Assembly (NCBI RefSeq): GCF_963259705.1
Contig: NC_081844.1
Span: 48,779,501 to 48,843,500 of the forward strand
Direction of reading: 5' to 3'
Source: Myotis daubentonii
Taxonomy: Eukaryota; Chordata; Mammalia; Chiroptera; Vespertilionidae
Length of the DNA stretch: 64,000 nt
The notes under the pieces were generated by a model. That model did no database searches. It saw nothing but the letters and a program-made list of their open reading frames with translations, and was not told the DNA's origin. Of this stretch, positions 59,922-64,000 are shown in pieces. A program made the position numbers and the translations under genes. Position 1 is the stretch's first letter. Each line of letters begins with the position of its first letter.

Positions 59922-60230
59922 CTAGAGGCCCAGTGCACGAATTCATGCATGAATGGGGTCCAGCCGATCAGGCTAGGCCAGCAGGGTGAAGGGGCCATGA
60001 GTGGTTGGCTGGGTGGCCCCATCTCCGATTGGGGTGGGGGGGACTGATTAGGGGTGGGCCATCTGTGGGGAGGGGGTGAGGAAGGTTGGCTGGCCAGTCT
60101 TGCCCCCGATCCCACCTGGGTAGGCCATGGGGAGGGGCTGTCCCCCAATTGGGCAGGTTAGCCGGCCTCAATGACGTCATAGCGACCAGTCGTTCCAGCA
60201 TTCTTGTCACTTGGCTTTTATATATATAGA
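59922..60230 (-). mobile_element. Non-autonomous Helitron, antisense, distinct 5' subfamily
   Basis: On the minus strand it starts TCTATATATATAAAAGCC and ends gcactgggcctctag, with gtgcacgaattcatgcat near the 3' terminus. It sits between A (59921) and T (60231). The 5' subterminal text (caagtgacaagaatgctgga) differs from the other Helitrons here, so it is a separate subfamily with a shared 3' end. Confidence 0.9.
60172..60179 (+). promoter_or_regulatory. Perfect CRE palindrome in Helitron 5' region
   Basis: TGACGTCA is a complete cAMP-response element, about 55 bp from the 5' terminus of the antisense Helitron. Function is inferred only. Confidence 0.4.
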
Positions 60231-60279
60231 TGAAGTGGTGGATGAGTTAACTTCATTGTGCTAATCATTTTGCTATATA

Positions 60280-60878
60280 TCCTATCTAATAAAAGACAAA
60301 AAGGGTAATTGACGTACCTTTGCTACGCTTCCCATTGGCTAATCAGGTTGATATGCAAATTAACCACCAACCAAGATGGCGGCCGGCAGCCAGGCAGCTG
60401 AAGTGAGCAGGAGGCTTGCTTGCTCCAGTGATGGAGGAAGCCAAGGTTTCCCGCCTGCCCCAGCCCTGCTCTGAGCTCCGGAAGCAACAAAGCTTCAATT
60501 ATAGAAGCTAAACAAACACCAGATCCTGCTTTCAGCCGGCCGTGGCCACGGAGCTGGAGCCGGCTCTCAGCTCCAGTGACAGCAACAAAGTTTCAATTAT
60601 AGAAGGTAAATAAATCCCAGAATAAAAAAAAAAGAAAAGAAAAAAAGGAGAGGCTGGGAGCTTCAGTCGCCGGCCAGCCTGAAAACGGCCCTCAGCCCCT
60701 CACCCAGAATGGCCAGGCACCCTAGTGGGGACCCCCACCCTGAAGGGGGTGTGACCAGCTGCAAACAGCCATCAGCCCCTCACCCAGGCTGGCCAGGCAG
60801 CCCAGCGGGACCCCAACCCTGATCCAGGACACCCTTCAGGGAAAACCAGCTGGCCCCCAACTGTGCACCAGGCCTCAA
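60280..60878 (+). mobile_element. Non-autonomous Helitron with promoter-like 5' module
   Basis: It starts TCCTATCTAATAAAAGAC after A (60279). The 3' end is ctgtgcaccaggcctcaa, with the terminal CTAG lost, directly abutting the next Helitron. Near the 5' end it has ATTGG (60334-60338), ATGCAAAT (60353-60360) and AAGATGGCGGC (60373-60383). Two direct repeats of aacaaagtttcaattatagaa type (about 60486 and 60584) lie in the body. Confidence 0.85.
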
Positions 60879-61345
60879 TCCTATATAGTAAAAGGGTAAT
60901 ATGCAAACTGACCCTAACAGCAGAAAGACTGGGAATGACTGGTCACTATGACACACACTGACTACCAGGGAGCAGACGTTCAATGCAGTAGCTGCCCTCT
61001 GGTGGTCAGTGTGCTCCCACATGGGGGAGCTCTGCTCAGTCACAAGCAAGGCTGATGGCTGCCAGTACAGCAGTGGTGGTGGGAGCCTCTCCTGCCTCCT
61101 CAGCAGCGCTAAGGATGTCTGACTGCAGCTTAGGTCTGCTCCCCGCTGGCAAGTGGACATCCCCCAAGGGCTGCCGGGCTGCCAGAGGGATGTCTGATTG
61201 CCATCTTAGGCCAAATCCCCCGGGGAGCAGGCCTAAGCCAACAGGTGGTCATCCCCTGAGGGTTCCCAGACTGCGAGAGGGCACAGGCTGGGCTGAGGGA
61301 CCCCCCTACCCTGAGTGCACAAATTTTTGTGCACCGGGCCTCTAG
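60879..61345 (+). mobile_element. Non-autonomous Helitron, tandem to the previous one
   Basis: It starts TCCTATATAGTAAAAGGG and ends CACCGGGCCTCTAG after a gtgcacaaatttttgtgcac hairpin (61316-61335). It is flanked by A (60878) and T (61346). The body (tcactatgacacacactgac) matches the short Helitron at 56604, and the 3' half carries the aggatgtctgactgc / gtggacatccccc inverted-repeat theme. Confidence 0.92.
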
Positions 61346-61425
61346 TACATATATAAAACTATTACATGTATACCTTAAATGTATAATCTTTTATGTCTAT
61401 TATAGGTCAATAAATTTGGGGAAGA

Positions 61426-62710
61426 AAACACATATTGGGATATGTAGTCTTCTGATGCTCTTTGCATATGTTAGAGGTTATGTCTACCTAGCACCCATCA
61501 ACCACTCACTCTATCAACACATATAAAGTGGAAGTTCAGTTTCCTCTTCATTGTTGTAACACATCTCTCTTTTTCCTTCCAAGATTTAATATTTCTACCA
61601 AGGTTGTTTTGTAGTCTCAAAACATTCATTAGAAATTGTTATCAGTCAAATTTTGCACAACAAAAAAGCATTTTATGTATTTCTTAACTTTCTTTGAACA
61701 GGTTTAAAATTAGGTTTGAAGTAGGTATACAGACATATTTTGTTTGCTATATTCCTTTAAACTGTTTTTCAGTTATTTTCTTATAAATATTCTTATATAA
61801 ACTTATATCCTTTTTGTATATGCAGTCAAATAATAAAAATACATCTACTGACTCTCATAAAATCATCTAAAATATCTCAGAAAATGATGTACCTGCTTTT
61901 TTCTATGTTGATCAAAACAGTGGTTATGGTGTATTTTAAAAATTAATGAAATTAGAGAATATCTGTATAAACGCATAGCAATGCTAAATCTTTACTGAAA
62001 GAAAAATTGTACATAAATGAATATATTTAAGCCAGTAGCACCACATAATAAATCAGTCCAAGTATAGTATAGAATATTTCTAAATGGGAACAGATATAAA
62101 TTTAAGTGCTAAATAAGGAATATGAATACTGTTTGAAAAATAGGCTATACTGTCTCAGAAAACACTTCGAAGAACTTATAAAAAGGGGGTTTGTAAGGCT
62201 CAGTCTTAAGTTGAAAGAAAAATTGACTAAAAATTCTACAAGAAAACAGAAGTTAGTGCTTTACATTTTAACTGCAGAGCTTAATAAATAAAAAATTTAT
62301 CTCTCAAAACATTGTTTTTTTTATGATGGAGATAAATCATTAGAATAAAGAAGTTAGTAGTCATCATTGATATAATAACTTCAAAGAAAGCTTTAACACT
62401 CCTTATAACATTTTACAAAAATAATTTATTTCTCCCAACAGAATAATCCTTAACAAACAGCATATACTTGGACTATCAGTGTCAACTACATCTTCATGTG
62501 TCAGAGTAAAACATGCATAAATATTAATGTAAAATTTCTCTTTCAATATTAAATACAGTAAAAATAAACACAGTAAGAGAAACAAAAAAAGCAAAGAAGT
62601 GGTTTAAAGGGTATCTGGATGTTATGGGCTATGTATTAAATAAGTCCAATAGTGAAAGAAACATTAGGCATGACACATGCACCTTTATTAAAGAGGAGTG
62701 TAAATTTATT
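61426..62710. other. No gene or recognised repeat
   Basis: AT-rich; short frames without domains. Confidence 0.5.
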
Positions 62711-62927
62711 TTTTTAAAAAAATATATTTTATTGATTTTTTACAGAGAGGAAGGGAGAGAGAGAGTTAGAAACATCGATGAAAGAGAAACATTGATCAGC
62801 CGCCTCCTGCACATCTCCTACTGGGGATGTGCCCGCAACCCAGGTACATGCCCTTGACCGGAATCAAACCTGGGACCTTTCAGTCCACAGGCCAACACTC
62901 TATCCACTGAGCCAAACCGGTTTTGGC
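62711..62927 (-). mobile_element. VES SINE, antisense, with TSD
   Basis: On the minus strand it reads gccaaaaccggtttggctca, then a degraded B box (ggtttgattcc) and an intact body. TSD taaattt-rich copies start at 62701 and 62928. Confidence 0.92.
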
Positions 62928-63325
62928 TAAATTTCTTTAATATAAAAGAAATAATAGCTAAATGTATGGTTTCTTAAGTGGTCAAAATTTAATAAGTATA
63001 GAAAGAATGTTCATTTTAATTGAACATTTTACTTTAATACTTTGTTTATAGTGCTATATAGGTAAGGATTTCACTGAGAAAGATTTGGAGTTACTAGGAA
63101 TTTTTGGTTTATATGTATTAATAAAAAAATTGCCCAAATATAATTATCCAGAATGAACATATAGATAAAGCAGAGCTTTGGGGAGCAATAATGGATATGA
63201 GAAATACTGTACAGTTTTTTTGTGATTAATAATGTTTTAAAAATTTGGTTTATATCATAGCAAATGCTAAACATGTCCATAATTGGGCATATGTATAATG
63301 GTATATATAATTATGTATGATATAA
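62928..63325. other. No gene or recognised repeat
   Basis: AT-rich; nothing supported. Confidence 0.5.
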
Positions 63326-63405
63326 TCCTATATAATAAAAGAGAAACACGCAAATTAGCTGTCCCACTGCTATGCTTAAGCCACACCCACCAGCCACGCC
63401 CACCG

Positions 63406-63446
63406 CCAATCAGAGAGACTATGCAAATTAACCCGACAAAGATGGC
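63406..63446 (+). promoter_or_regulatory. CCAAT - octamer - YY1-like module in Helitron leader
   Basis: CCAAT at 63406, ATGCAAAT at 63421 and AAGATGGC at 63439 lie about 340 bp upstream of the coding ATG. The same order with similar spacing occurs in the Helitrons at 60280 and 21460, so it may be the element's promoter core. Confidence 0.45.
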
Positions 63447-63785
63447 AGTTAATTTGCATACACAGGTGTCAGGCACCCCAGGAGGCAACAGCAGCCATGG
63501 CCGCAGGCTCCCAGGACCTTTGCAGACCTGGGAGACGAGGCCGTAGCCACACCTGCAGGCTCCCGGGAACTTGCTGGCAGAGAGCAGGAGGTTTGAAGGA
63601 CTTGGCAGAGCAGGAGACCACTGGACATAGAGCAGAGCGAGAGAGAGGGCGGCTTGGAGGGCGCGGCTCCCTCTGTCATCCCAGCTTCCTCATCACAGCT
63701 GTAGAAACTAACAGCAGGGAGGAGGAAGTCCAACCCCCACAGAATCAGCCAGAATCAGCCTTTGGGCCGGCGTTATCGACAGAAA

Positions 63786-64000
63786 ATGTCTGCAGAGAAG
63801 TGTGCCTCTGATCTTGAAAGAAGGGGGCGCCTGCGACAGAATGTATCTGAACACCAGCTACAGGAAAAACGTCGCTCTGATGCCGAAAAACACCGGAGTT
63901 ATCGAGTTATCGAAAGAAAATGTCTAAAGAACAACGTGCCTTTGAAGTTGAAAGAAGGCGGTGGCGACGACAGAATATGTCTAGAGAACAGTCATCAAGT
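63786..64000 (+). pseudogene. Helitron Rep/Hel protein, N-terminal part, frameshifted
   Basis: The first ATG after an in-frame TAG (63702-63704) is at 63786 with a purine at -3. The reading frame encodes a basic, Arg-rich N-terminus (MSAEKCASDLERRGRLRQN, then SEHQLQEKRRSDAEKHRSY). An exact 8-bp tandem duplication, AGTTATCG at 63897-63904 and 63905-63912, then shifts the frame. The matching continuation (MSKEQRAFEVERRRWRRQN, then MSREQ) reads in the new frame from 63920. Autonomous Helitrons encode one protein with an HUH rolling-circle nuclease and a helicase; neither domain is reached before the window ends. Calling it the N-terminus rests on position in the element and my memory of HeliBat proteins. 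The basic modules recur every 19 or 23 codons. Confidence 0.65.

Larger units (their letters stand above)
59725..61425 (+). mobile_element. Old L1 3' UTR, sense, split by three Helitrons
   Basis: Three pieces join into an L1MA/MB-like 3' UTR once the Helitrons are removed: 59725-59921 (ggtggtttccaagggcaggg ... caatatagtgaccatagtga), 60231-60279 (tgaagtggtggatgagttaa ... cattttgctatatat) and 61346-61425 (tgtataccttaaatgtataa ... ggtcaataaat). The order and orientation of the pieces are kept. Confidence 0.8.
63326..64000 (+). mobile_element. 5' part of a coding (HeliBat-like) Helitron, cut by the window edge
   Basis: The 5' terminus TCCTATATAATAAAAGAG follows A (63325). A CCAAT (63406-63410), octamer ATGCAAAT (63421-63428) and AAGATGGC (63439-63446) follow. 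The leader of about 450 bp is GC-rich. At 63786 a putative Rep/helicase frame begins and continues past the window end. The 3' end lies outside. The leader shares its first 130 bp or so with the non-autonomous Helitron at 21460-22294. Confidence 0.88.

Overview
The window looks like a gene-poor, AT-rich piece of nuclear DNA from a vespertilionid bat (Myotis-like). Two repeat classes point there: many tRNA-derived VES SINEs with Pol III A/B boxes, poly(A)/AATAAA tails and target-site duplications (TSDs), and several HeliBat-type Helitrons (5' TCCTATATAATAAAAG, 3' hairpin plus GGCCTCTAG, inserted between A and T). No complete host protein-coding gene was found. The best host coding candidate is one possible terminal exon at 41323-41465 (-), which is unproven.

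Layout: 1-3105, old L1 pieces in both orientations. 5520-7195, antisense L1. 8150-9150, an unexplained GC-rich block. 15150-16841, a dense patch of VES, hAT and Helitron. 17807-18360, a solo ERV LTR with a perfect 6-bp TSD. 21309-22623, an L1 tail, a Helitron and a hAT. 24490-26360, antisense L1. 29882-31640, the most unusual object: an SVA-like composite retroelement made of an L1 5' end, an intron-less GOSR2 (membrin) cDNA piece, 21 units of a 20-bp VNTR, and an L1 3' end with poly(A). 32182-38863, L1 and VES layers. 39575-47059, hAT elements and an MLT1 LTR. 47663-48288 and 56604-56920, Helitrons. 52233-52552, a MER2/Tigger-like relic. 59725-61425, an old L1 3' end hit by three Helitrons. 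63326-64000, the 5' end of a coding Helitron whose putative Rep/Hel reading frame starts at 63786 and is broken by an 8-bp tandem duplication.

The intervals between are AT-rich single-copy-looking DNA. They hold only short open frames with no recognisable domain, plus simple repeats and relics of ancient MIR/L2-class elements.

The elements act as layers in time: ancient MIR, L2, MLT1 and L1 at the base; VES, hAT, ERV and Helitron inserted later. Several Helitrons carry a compact CCAAT, octamer (ATGCAAAT), YY1-like (AAGATGGC) module near the 5' end. One has two ZNF143-like sites and another a perfect CRE, so the main functional potential here is promoter-like DNA spread by rolling-circle transposons. 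Family assignments rest on sequence recognition by eye, with no database search.
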